Shown piece by piece: positions 53,853-61,324 of a DNA stretch of 64,000 nucleotides. Where the stretch lies: NCBI RefSeq assembly GCF_008011855.1, contig NZ_VOUX01000001.1, positions 364,597 through 428,596 on the forward strand. The letters are read 5' to 3'. The notes beneath the pieces are model-generated. The model was not told where the DNA came from and made no database searches. It was given only the letters and a program-made list of their open reading frames with translations. The translations under genes and the position numbers were made by a program. The stretch's first letter is position 1. Each line of letters begins with the position of its first letter. The DNA is from Serratia bockelmannii. GTDB lineage: Bacteria > Pseudomonadota > Gammaproteobacteria > Enterobacterales > Enterobacteriaceae.

Positions 53853-54587
53853 TTACCTCATCTTGCGGCGCCAATAGCCGCTAATCATCCAATAAATAGC
53901 CAACTGGCTTAACCAAACCCACCAACCCGCCCACAGGTTATGGGTAAGAAAATGTGCGCCACGCATGATCTGACCAAAGCCCATCACCATGCCGAGCGCA
54001 ATGCCGCCGCACCAGCACCACCAGGCCAGGCGCGGGCGCTGCGGATAAAACAGGAAAAACAACGCCATCACCGCGAAACCGCTCGAGGCGTGCCCGCCGG
54101 GGAAACAGCGACCGGGGCCCGGCAGCGCCGGTACCGTGCCGAACAGCGGGAAGGACATCGCCTTGCCGCCGTACTCAATCAGATCCCACGGACAGGAGTG
54201 CGCGCTGGTGGCTTTGAGAATGCCCACCACCAGCGGGCCGATACCAATCAGCAGCATGGTTACGATCAGGCGCGCGCTGCGGCGATAGAGGCCCCAAAAC
54301 AGTGTCAGCACCGCCCCTACGATCACTATCTGCTTCAACAGGCGGTGATTGATCAGATCCAGCCAATAATTGTTTTGCCACGGGAAATGCCCGCTGGCGG
54401 CATCGAACCAATAATTGCTGATCGCCCAGTCCAGCTGTTCGTTACGGGAGAGCCATAGAAACACCAAACCGCTGATCAGCAGGCCAAAAACTTGCCAACG
54501 GTAAAAGGATGCCGACAGGGAGTAAAGGGTGGTTGTCTTAATTTGCGGTGTCGTTGAGGATTGATTTAATGACGATTCTGGATTCAC
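53853..54587 (-). CDS. PAP2-superfamily membrane phosphatase (COG3907-like)
   Basis: A 244-residue inner-membrane protein with about six hydrophobic segments and the three phosphatase motifs: KATSAHSCPW, the catalytic RCFPGGHASSGF, and MRGAHFLTHNLWAGW. The type with CPWDLIEYGG between motifs is found in proteins near lipid A modification genes; the substrate here is not known. The start is GTG at 54587 with no clear ribosome site, and no better start is visible. It forms a two-gene unit with ybjG. Confidence 0.82.
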   Translation of the reverse strand: MNPESSLNQSSTTPQIKTTTLYSLSASFYRWQVFGLLISGLVFLWLSRNEQLDWAISNYWFDAASGHFPWQNNYWLDLINHRLLKQIVIVGAVLTLFWGLYRRSARLIVTMLLIGIGPLVVGILKATSAHSCPWDLIEYGGKAMSFPLFGTVPALPGPGRCFPGGHASSGFAVMALFFLFYPQRPRLAWWCWCGGIALGMVMGFGQIMRGAHFLTHNLWAGWWVWLSQLAIYWMISGYWRRKMR

Positions 54588-54878
54588 GCGCAGGCTCAGT
54601 GACAGGATTGAATGACGTTACTGTAATAATTCTGTCTTAAGAAAACCTTAGTCCGCCGGTAAGAAAACCCTATCTGATACACTTGCTTGTACGAAGGTAA
54701 TCGCTGGTTTTTCTCGTCTTAACCCGAGGGTGCGCTGGCTAATTGCTCCAGTTAACGGTTTATATTAGGCGATTGTCACTATTGATTGCCTATTGTAAAG
54801 AAGATTAAACCTGTGGCGAGCTTGGCGGTAGTGTATTAGTTTATAGACGGATTATTTGACAAAGTGTAGGGATAAAAC

Positions 54879-55391
54879 ATGAACAAGGCATCCGTTGTAT
54901 TTTCCGGCCTGCTGATGGCCGTTTCCGCCGGCGCTATGGCGGCGACCTCTGGCGATGACGCGGACATGAGCAAACAGCCGCTGGAAAAAGTCGCGCCTTA
55001 CCCGAAAGCCGAGAAGGGTATGAATCGCCAGGTGATCTACCTGCCGAAGCAAGAGCACGAAGAGAACTACAAGGTAGAGCTGCTGATCGGCAAGACGCTG
55101 GAAGTGGACTGCAACCGCCATATGATTGGTGGCACGTTGGAGACCAAAACCCTGTCCGGCTGGGGTTACGACTACCTGGTGCTGGAGAAGCTGTCTGAAC
55201 CGGCCTCGACCATGATGGCCTGCCCGGACAACACCAAGACCAAGAAATTCATCGCCGCTAACCTGGGCGACGCCGCGATGCAGCGTTACAACAGCCGCCT
55301 GCCGATCGTGGTGTATGCGCCGAAAGACGCGGAAGTGAAATACCGCATCTGGAAAGCCGAAGATACCGTAAGTCAGGCTGAGCAGAAATAA
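54879..55391 (+). CDS. eco: ecotin, periplasmic serine protease inhibitor
   Basis: A 170-residue exported inhibitor of trypsin-like proteases, collinear with E. coli ecotin. It has the signal peptide ending [37 protein letters not shown], and the reactive loop STMMACPD with methionine at the cleavage position and the loop disulfide cysteine. GGGATAAAAC precedes the ATG. The 291 bases upstream hold no gene. Confidence 0.95.
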   Translation: MNKASVVFSGLLMAVSAGAMAATSGDDADMSKQPLEKVAPYPKAEKGMNRQVIYLPKQEHEENYKVELLIGKTLEVDCNRHMIGGTLETKTLSGWGYDYLVLEKLSEPASTMMACPDNTKTKKFIAANLGDAAMQRYNSRLPIVVYAPKDAEVKYRIWKAEDTVSQAEQK

Positions 55392-55406
55392 TCGCCGCCT
55401 GACGCC

Positions 55407-55440
55407 GCTCCGCTGGCCATTCCCGGTTGGCGGAGCCTTT
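55407..55440 (+). terminator. eco terminator
   Basis: GCTCCGCTGGCC (55407-55418) pairs with GGTTGGCGGAGC (55425-55436) through 12 bp including G-T pairs, followed by CTTTCTCC. It is 15 bases after the eco stop. Confidence 0.65.
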
Positions 55441-55678
55441 CTCCTTCCTGTCTCCTTATCATTCCCGCATCTTTGACACTCGACTGATTGCTTTCGGACG
55501 TGGCTTTTAGCCGCAACATGACAACGAAATACGTTCTTCACATGGGCACAGGAAGCACGCCGCTGCATGGATGGGAGAGGATGCGCGCGTATAGAAATAG
55601 AGCAAAGAAATCTTTACTGAATTGTGATAATTTTGCCCATACCCTATTTAGGCGTGACACAGAAGATAAGGATATCCA

Positions 55679-55798
55679 ATGCGTTATCGTTCGCTAACGC
55701 TCGACGAAACCAGAAAAAGTCGCCCATCTGGCGAGCTGCACTGTGATGGCGCGTCTGTGCCGACCACGGAACCTTACGAGTGGGCAGGCGCCGTATGA
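55679..55798 (+). CDS. 39-codon ORF coupled to the lipase effector
   Basis: A short ORF (MRYRSLTLDETRKSRPSGEL... ending EWAGAV) with AAGGA at good spacing before the ATG and an ATGA overlap with the lipase start. I do not recognise the product. It may be a small chaperone or adaptor, the remnant of a longer upstream gene, or only a leader for translational coupling. The 287-base gap before it, after eco, shows no other gene. Confidence 0.45.
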   Translation: MRYRSLTLDETRKSRPSGELHCDGASVPTTEPYEWAGAV

Positions 55799-57270
55799 AA
55801 CTGATTCATTTCTCCTCTGAACACACGGCGCCGGAAAGCTTTTCCAGGATACTTAACCCTACAGCAGCGCGGTATGAGCTGGAACGGCATTATCTGTTCG
55901 GCGGCGCAGCCGGCATATCGATAAGCAGCCGGTATCCGATTACCCGCAATACTCAATCCGGGATTGGCGTCACCGGTTATCGTGAGGACGTGGCTGTGAA
56001 GCGCAGCGTGCTCGATGAGATCAACCGGGGCGGCTTGCTGGCGATTGATCAGGGAATGGGCACCTGGACGCCGACGAAATATGCTTTTTACGTCGACGCG
56101 GAAGGCCGATTACAGCGCTATCCAGGCAGCTCTCTTCCCGCCTTTTATCCTATCGGGCGCGTGATCGCCCGCTATGAAGAAATGGTTAGCCGCTATGGCC
56201 ACCGGGCAAAACCGACGGTGCTGCCGGCGAGGCAGAATACGACCCGGAATCCCCCTCTGCAGCAAGCCATCGCGACCGCAGTAGCAACCGTTGCCGCCAC
56301 GGTGCAGGCCATCCGTCCGCTGACCAAGGCAGAACGCTGGCAAGAACGCCAGTACCTGATAGGGCGAGGCAACCGCAGCATTTACCCGGATGCGCGCATA
56401 GCTGCACAGCGCCTGGCGGAGAACAACGTTGCGGTCGAAAAGGCGAAGTTGGCTGAGAATGTTTACAAGACCGCCGATTCACTAGGCGAACTACCAGGGG
56501 TACCGGAGGGCTGGAAAGATATCAGTAATAACGAACGAGCTTTAAATAGGCTTGGTCTGGACAGTAAAATGCTTTATGACATACCAATGAATCCTGATTT
56601 TTTAGCCCGAGTTTATCAGCCAGATGAGAGCATCTTTGGTAAAGCGATGAGTCCGACGGTGGTGTTCCGCGGATCGCGTGCGCCCGAGTTCCCGGAGGGA
56701 ATAAGCAAGGCTGCCCAGAAAGCGTTATTGAACGGCGATTTGTCAGGAATTAAAAACCTGAGCGATTGGACAAATAATGGTGCTCAGGGAATAGGGCTTA
56801 ATTCTGAATACTACAAAAAAGCGGTTAATATCGGTAAAGCAATTAAAGGCGATGTTGGGATATCTGGTCATTCGCTGGGTGGGGGCATGGCGTCTGCGGC
56901 TTCTATAGCCAGCGGTAAACCGGCTTGGACGTTTAATGCAGCAGGCCTGAATGCGGGAACCGTCGAAAAATACGGCGGTTCGATAATAGGCAGCGCCGAT
57001 AATATTCAGGCGTATCGCGTAAAAGGGGAGCTGTTAACCAAGCTGCAGGAAGTTGATTTGTGGGAGGATGCTAAAGACCTCAAATTTTATCCGCCTGCGG
57101 TGATGGCGAAAGAACGGCTGTCCATGTTGGCGCCTGACGCAGTGGGAGTAAAACACACGCTTCCCGGTGGAACAGGCTCACTGCTGGATAAGCACGGTAT
57201 AGACCAGGCGATACAATGCATTGAAAATGAAAAAGACGATGACATAGCCACAATCAAGGGAAGAATATGA
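55795..57270 (+). CDS. lipase-fold toxin, probable type VI secretion phospholipase effector (Tle)
   Basis: A 491-residue protein without a signal peptide. An alpha/beta-hydrolase nucleophile elbow GHSLGGG places the catalytic serine at residue 360, followed by WTFNAAGLNAG, as in class 3 lipases and Tle phospholipases; His candidates are in VGVKHTLPGG. Residues 1-130 (ISISSRYPITRNTQSGIGVTGY, MGTWTPTKYAFYVDAEGRL) form a separate N-terminal region of unknown role. Three lipoprotein immunity-like genes follow, the first overlapping by four bases, which is the classic effector-immunity layout. No VgrG, Hcp or PAAR gene is nearby. Secretion by T6SS is inference. Confidence 0.78.
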   Translation: MKLIHFSSEHTAPESFSRILNPTAARYELERHYLFGGAAGISISSRYPITRNTQSGIGVTGYREDVAVKRSVLDEINRGGLLAIDQGMGTWTPTKYAFYVDAEGRLQRYPGSSLPAFYPIGRVIARYEEMVSRYGHRAKPTVLPARQNTTRNPPLQQAIATAVATVAATVQAIRPLTKAERWQERQYLIGRGNRSIYPDARIAAQRLAENNVAVEKAKLAENVYKTADSLGELPGVPEGWKDISNNERALNRLGLDSKMLYDIPMNPDFLARVYQPDESIFGKAMSPTVVFRGSRAPEFPEGISKAAQKALLNGDLSGIKNLSDWTNNGAQGIGLNSEYYKKAVNIGKAIKGDVGISGHSLGGGMASAASIASGKPAWTFNAAGLNAGTVEKYGGSIIGSADNIQAYRVKGELLTKLQEVDLWEDAKDLKFYPPAVMAKERLSMLAPDAVGVKHTLPGGTGSLLDKHGIDQAIQCIENEKDDDIATIKGRI

Positions 57271-58010
57271 AAAAAATCATACTCATTATCACGATGGTAG
57301 TGTCTATGCTCATCATACAGGGGTGCAAACAAGGTATGGATTTACAACCACAGGATTATTTTGACGGTCAGCAATTGGACATTGCCAAAGCCATTTATGA
57401 TGGTGATAGGCCGCAGTTGGATAAACTGTTGCCATCAGTAAATAAAGAGATCTTAAATCGTCCAGCTAAGGAGGAAATGACCTTATTGTTCTGGGCAATA
57501 AACAATGCCATCTATGACAAAACCACACCTGAAAGATTGAAAATTATCACTGATTTGGTAAAGGCCGGCGCAGATCCTTTACAGCCTCAACCCAACACGC
57601 CAGGTAGTCCCGCTGAATTTGTTATGAAAGCGGACAAAGGCGTCTGGATACAGGCTATGTTGGAAGGTGGCCTTTCTCCAAACGCCAGAGATAGGGTTCA
57701 TAATCAACCTATCATATTTGAAAGTTTTGAAGCGAAGAATACTGAAACATTAAAGGTACTTATTGCCTACAAAGCTGATGTTAATATCAAAGGGGCTATG
57801 AATAGAACGCCATTAATTAATGCGTTGTATAATAGTTGCCCAGAACACATTGAGGTTCTTTTGGCTCATGGCGCTAACCCATTAGCCAAAGATGATTTTA
57901 ATGACAGCTTCATTTCTTTGATTTCTGCGGAAATAGCCGAGGGAGACAAAAATAATTCTTATATAAAAAAATTAATTAAAATTAAAGATAATATAAATAT
58001 TGTGAATTAG
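57267..58010 (+). CDS. ankyrin-type lipoprotein, putative Tle immunity protein 1
   Basis: A 247-residue protein with a lipoprotein signal (MKKIILIITMVVSMLIIQGC) and Lys after the cysteine, predicting outer-membrane sorting. The rest looks like ankyrin-type repeats (TLLFWAINNAIY, VKAGADPLQP, TPLINALYNSCPEHIEVLLAHGANPLA). It overlaps the lipase by four bases. A periplasmic lipoprotein fits protection against a phospholipase delivered to the periplasm. The GC content is far below that of the core genes, pointing to transfer. Confidence 0.78.
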   Translation: MKKIILIITMVVSMLIIQGCKQGMDLQPQDYFDGQQLDIAKAIYDGDRPQLDKLLPSVNKEILNRPAKEEMTLLFWAINNAIYDKTTPERLKIITDLVKAGADPLQPQPNTPGSPAEFVMKADKGVWIQAMLEGGLSPNARDRVHNQPIIFESFEAKNTETLKVLIAYKADVNIKGAMNRTPLINALYNSCPEHIEVLLAHGANPLAKDDFNDSFISLISAEIAEGDKNNSYIKKLIKIKDNINIVN

Positions 58011-58062
58011 TCGACTCTTAGCTGGGTGAAATGACGGGGGTTTGACGTGGGTGGGTATGAGC

Positions 58063-58806
58063 ATGAAGCACATTATTCTGATGATCACCGTGGTGCTATC
58101 TATCTGTGTGATGCAGGGATGCGAACAAGGTAGGGAGCTACAACCACAGGATTATTTTGAAGGGACGCAGCTGGACATCGCCAACATCATCTACGAGGGT
58201 GACAGGCAAAAGCTGGATAAGGTTTTACCGACGGTAAGCAAAGAAACGTTAAATCGACCGGCCAAGGTGGAGATGACGTTGCTATTCTGGGCGATAAACA
58301 ACGCCATCTTTGACAAGAATACGCCAGAGCGGCTCAAGATCATTACGGATTTGGTCAAGGCGGGGGCAGATCCACTGCAGCCAAGACCGGAAGGGCGAAG
58401 TAGCCCGGCTGAATATGTTATGAAAGCGGATAAAGGCGTCTGGATACAGGCTATGCTTGAAGGCGGACTATCGCCTAATGCAAGGGATGAAATAAACAAT
58501 CAACCAATAATTTTCAAGAGCTTTCAAGCGGTTAATACAGAGACGCTGAGTACTCTAATAGATTACAAAGTTGATGTTAATATCAAAGGTGCTATGAACA
58601 GAACGCCATTAATTAATGCGTTGTATAATAGTTGCCCAGAACACATTGAGGTTCTTTTGGCTCATGGCGCTAACCCATTAGCCAAAGATGATTTTAATGA
58701 CAGCTTCCTTTCTTTGATTTCTGCGGAAATAGCCAAGGGAGACAAAAATAATTCTTATATAAAGAAATTAATTAAAATTAAAGAGAAAATAAACATTATG
58801 AATTAG
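58063..58806 (+). CDS. ankyrin-type lipoprotein, putative Tle immunity protein 2
   Basis: A 247-residue paralogue of the preceding gene. The start at 58063 (MKHIIL) aligns with its neighbours; ATG 58057 and a TTG at 58042 are upstream alternatives. The lipobox is VMQGC with Glu after the cysteine. Its C-terminal 80 residues are almost identical to copy 1 in DNA and protein, while its first 90 codons are almost identical to copy 3, so it is a mosaic. It lies 52 bases after copy 1. Confidence 0.75.
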   Translation: MKHIILMITVVLSICVMQGCEQGRELQPQDYFEGTQLDIANIIYEGDRQKLDKVLPTVSKETLNRPAKVEMTLLFWAINNAIFDKNTPERLKIITDLVKAGADPLQPRPEGRSSPAEYVMKADKGVWIQAMLEGGLSPNARDEINNQPIIFKSFQAVNTETLSTLIDYKVDVNIKGAMNRTPLINALYNSCPEHIEVLLAHGANPLAKDDFNDSFLSLISAEIAKGDKNNSYIKKLIKIKEKINIMN

Positions 58807-58862
58807 TTGGCTCTCAGGTGGGTGAAATAATTGGCGTTTGACGTGGATGGGATGGGTATGGC

Positions 58863-59636
58863 ATGAAGCACATTATTCTCATTATCACCGTGGTGCTGTC
58901 TATATGTGCGATGCAGGGATGCGAACAAGGTAGGGATCTACAACCACAAGATTACTTTGAAGGGAAGCAGCTGGACATCGCCACCATCATTTACGAGGGT
59001 GACAGGCAAAAGCTGGATAAAGTTTTATCGACGGTAAGCAAAGAAACGTTAAATCGGCCGGCCAAGGCGGAGATGACGTTGCTATTCTGGACGATAAACA
59101 ACGCCATCTTTGACAAGAACACGCCAGAGCGGCTCAAGATCATTACAGATTTAGTCAAGGCGGGGGCTGAGCCATTACAACCTCAGCCTAACGCACCAGG
59201 CAGCCCCGCTGAATTTGTTATGAAAGCGGATAAAGGCATCTGGATACAGGCTATGTTAGAGGGCGGACTTTCTCCAAATGCCAGGGATAAGGTTCATAAT
59301 CAACCCATTATATTTAATAGTATCTTTGCAAAAAACACAGAAACATTAGAGGTCATGTTGGAGCATGGTGCTGATATAAATATAAGAAATTCACTGGGTG
59401 ATACGCTGCTCATCGATGCTTTAGACTATCACTCCTATGACCACGTCATTCTTTTATTAGAAAAAGGCGCCGATAGCGATATAAGAGGCAACTCGGGTTG
59501 GACGATGGGTAATCAACTACAACGGCTGATTAATAGGAGTCCGGACGGCAGTGAGGCGAAAGCGTCTCTTGAGCGCATCAAAGACGAGCTAATTAAGCGT
59601 GGTGGGAAATGGCCACCTCTCCCTGTCAGTCAATAA
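58863..59636 (+). CDS. ankyrin-type lipoprotein, putative Tle immunity protein 3
   Basis: A 257-residue paralogue. Its first half matches copy 2 and the middle (PQPNAPGSPAEFVMKADKG, HNQPIIF) matches copy 1, but the C-terminal 90 residues are different: clear ankyrin repeats (TLEVMLEHGADINIRNSLGDTLLIDALDYHSYDHVILLLEKGAD) and a unique tail (KRGGKWPPLPVSQ). The different end may give different effector specificity. Confidence 0.75.
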   Translation: MKHIILIITVVLSICAMQGCEQGRDLQPQDYFEGKQLDIATIIYEGDRQKLDKVLSTVSKETLNRPAKAEMTLLFWTINNAIFDKNTPERLKIITDLVKAGAEPLQPQPNAPGSPAEFVMKADKGIWIQAMLEGGLSPNARDKVHNQPIIFNSIFAKNTETLEVMLEHGADINIRNSLGDTLLIDALDYHSYDHVILLLEKGADSDIRGNSGWTMGNQLQRLINRSPDGSEAKASLERIKDELIKRGGKWPPLPVSQ

Positions 59637-59685
59637 ACCGTCTGGCTGTATTACCGGAAACTGGGCACATGTTGTAAAGGTGTTC

Positions 59686-60582
59686 TTACCGCAGAGGCAT
59701 TGTCCACAGACGGTCGAGTTGCGAAAGTTTGCTTGGGTTGCGCACGATAAATACCTGAGCCAGTCGGCCTTCGGCATTCAAGCTGAGACTGACAGACGCC
59801 GTAATACGGCCTTGTTCGGATAGCAAGGCGCCCGGCACGCCATTGATGAGCGCGTGTTGCCAGAGATAGGCTCGCCAAAATACGGGCAATTTACCGCCGA
59901 TAAACTCGAGTACCTCACGTTTGCCGACGAGTTCAGCCAGGTTGGCGGGCACTTTGCCGCCGCCGTCCGCACTGAGCTTAACGTCTTCGGACAACAGGGT
60001 CGAAAGCGGTTCGATATCTGCCGTTTCCACCGCCGTTTTGAAAGCGATCAGCAACGCCTCCTGCCGCTCTGTGGGCTGGGTTTTACGCTCCTCTGGGCGG
60101 CCAACTTTTTCGCGCGCGCGTGACACCAGTTTACGACACGCCGTTTCTTCCCCACCTAATGTCGTGGCGAGATCCGCGTAGGGCAAGTCAAAGATGTCAT
60201 GCAGCAAATAGGCTGCGCGCTCGCGGGGAGTGAGTCTTTCGAGCAACAGCATAAAGGCCGTCGACAGCGACGATGCGAGTTCCAACGTCTGCTCGGGCGT
60301 TTTGGCTACGGCGGTTTGAATGGGTTCTGGTAGCCAAATACCGACATAATCGACGCGAGCCTGCTGCGCGGCGCGCAGCAGGTCAAGACAACGACGAGTG
60401 CAGACGGTGGTCAGCCAGGCCGCAGGATTCAGAATGCTGTGGCGATCCGCATGTAACCATTTGATATAGGTATCTTGCACGGCATCTTCCGCGTCGGCCA
60501 GAGAACCTAAAATACGATAGGCGAGGCCGATCAGAAACGATCTTCTCGATTCGAACAGTGCTGCATACTTGTCGTTTTTCAT
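59686..60582 (-). CDS. ECF41-type sigma factor with SnoaL-like C-terminal extension
   Basis: A 298-residue sigma factor. Sigma-2 is at the N terminus (AYRILGSLADAEDAVQDTYIKWL), sigma-4 at about 105-160 (LTPRERAAYLLHDIFDLPYADLA), and a SnoaL-like domain follows. The three ECF41 marks are present: WLPEP in the linker, DGGGK, and NPSKL near the end (NPDKL in the consensus as I recall it). In ECF41 the C-terminal part regulates the sigma factor itself, so no anti-sigma factor is needed. It lies one base after a carboxymuconolactone-decarboxylase-type gene, the standard partner. Confidence 0.92.
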   Translation of the reverse strand: MKNDKYAALFESRRSFLIGLAYRILGSLADAEDAVQDTYIKWLHADRHSILNPAAWLTTVCTRRCLDLLRAAQQARVDYVGIWLPEPIQTAVAKTPEQTLELASSLSTAFMLLLERLTPRERAAYLLHDIFDLPYADLATTLGGEETACRKLVSRAREKVGRPEERKTQPTERQEALLIAFKTAVETADIEPLSTLLSEDVKLSADGGGKVPANLAELVGKREVLEFIGGKLPVFWRAYLWQHALINGVPGALLSEQGRITASVSLSLNAEGRLAQVFIVRNPSKLSQLDRLWTMPLR

Positions 60583-60583
60583 A

Positions 60584-61024
60584 TTAGTGGCCGGAAATAT
60601 GAATTCTATTCCACAGATTTATCATAGTGATATTTGCGGTTAGCGCGCTGATTTCTTCCTCGGAATAGTACGCGCGCAATGCCGCACGCAGTGGGCCATA
60701 CTCGGTATGGCGTTCAAGCCGCGTTAACGCTTCTGTCCAGGCAAATGCGGCGCGCTCGCGAGGCGTGAAATCATCAACGTGTTCCCATACCACCAGCCTG
60801 TCCAGACGTGCGTTGGTTTCACCGTCCTCGCGCGCTTCTTTGGTATGCATCTCGACACAGTAACCGCAGCCATTGATTTGCGAAGCGCGCAGGAGGACGA
60901 GATGGTAGATCTTGCGCTCCAGATTGTGCGCATCGATAGCGCCATGCACTTTCAGCAGCGCGGAAAAAACGTTGGCAATGGTTTGCGCATGATTGACAGG
61001 GTCGGTATTCACTAACGTAGTCAT
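60584..61024 (-). CDS. carboxymuconolactone decarboxylase / AhpD-like protein
   Basis: A 146-residue helical protein with the redox motif NGCGYCVEMHTKEAR (CxxC plus His), as in AhpD-like peroxidase partners. It is the likely target and partner of the ECF41 sigma factor encoded just downstream; such COE-type genes are the usual ECF41 neighbours. It probably handles peroxide or an oxidised organic compound; the substrate is unknown. Before the ATG lies GAGGAG. Confidence 0.9.
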   Translation of the reverse strand: MTTLVNTDPVNHAQTIANVFSALLKVHGAIDAHNLERKIYHLVLLRASQINGCGYCVEMHTKEAREDGETNARLDRLVVWEHVDDFTPRERAAFAWTEALTRLERHTEYGPLRAALRAYYSEEEISALTANITMINLWNRIHISGH

Positions 61025-61060
61025 AAGAACTCCTCATTTATCGGGTTAACACATATAGAT

Positions 61061-61087
61061 GACGAATGAGAAGAGGGATGTGTGACC
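61061..61087 (-). promoter_or_regulatory. ECF41-dependent promoter
   Basis: On the minus strand GGTCACA (61081-61087) and CGTC (61061-61064) are 16 bases apart, 37 bases before the AhpD-like gene. As I recall, ECF41 promoters read TGTCACA and CGTC, so only one base differs. This would give the sigma factor control of its own operon. Confidence 0.72.
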
Positions 61088-61153
61088 GAACCACAGCAAA
61101 AATGTGCATTTTGGGGCCGTGGGCCGTTGATGTAATACGTTTTTCAGACAACA

Positions 61154-61196
61154 AAAAACCCGATAATCTTGAACCTAAAAGGCGGGATTATCGGGC
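61154..61196 (-). terminator. ybjL terminator
   Basis: On the minus strand CCCGATAATC pairs with GATTATCGGG and is followed by a U-rich run (six U). It lies about 130 bases past the ybjL stop. Apart from this and the ECF41 promoter, nothing else is seen in the 300 bases 61025-61324. Confidence 0.75.
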
Positions 61197-61324
61197 TCCA
61201 CAAAATGGGGACATCAAAGAAAAGCAGTGGCACTAATTCAGACTGCGGCCCCCAACGAAAGTTCTGGCCGGCGACAAAAAAATCAAAATATTTTTATCGC
61301 CGATCCATCTCTCCCGCTAATCGA

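Larger units (their letters stand above)
57267..59636 (+). repeat. three tandem diverged copies of an immunity gene
   Basis: Three direct repeats of about 750-800 bases including the short gaps, which also resemble each other (a GGGTGAAAT...TTTGACGTGG pattern before copies 2 and 3). Similarity is patchy: copies 1 and 2 share the 3' end, 2 and 3 the 5' end, 1 and 3 parts of the middle. This suggests duplication followed by recombination or gene conversion. Confidence 0.85.

Noticed and set aside
55488..55697. A 70-codon frame between eco and the effector as a gene.
   Set aside because: It has no ribosome site, no sequence features, and it overlaps the better-supported 39-codon ORF at 55679.
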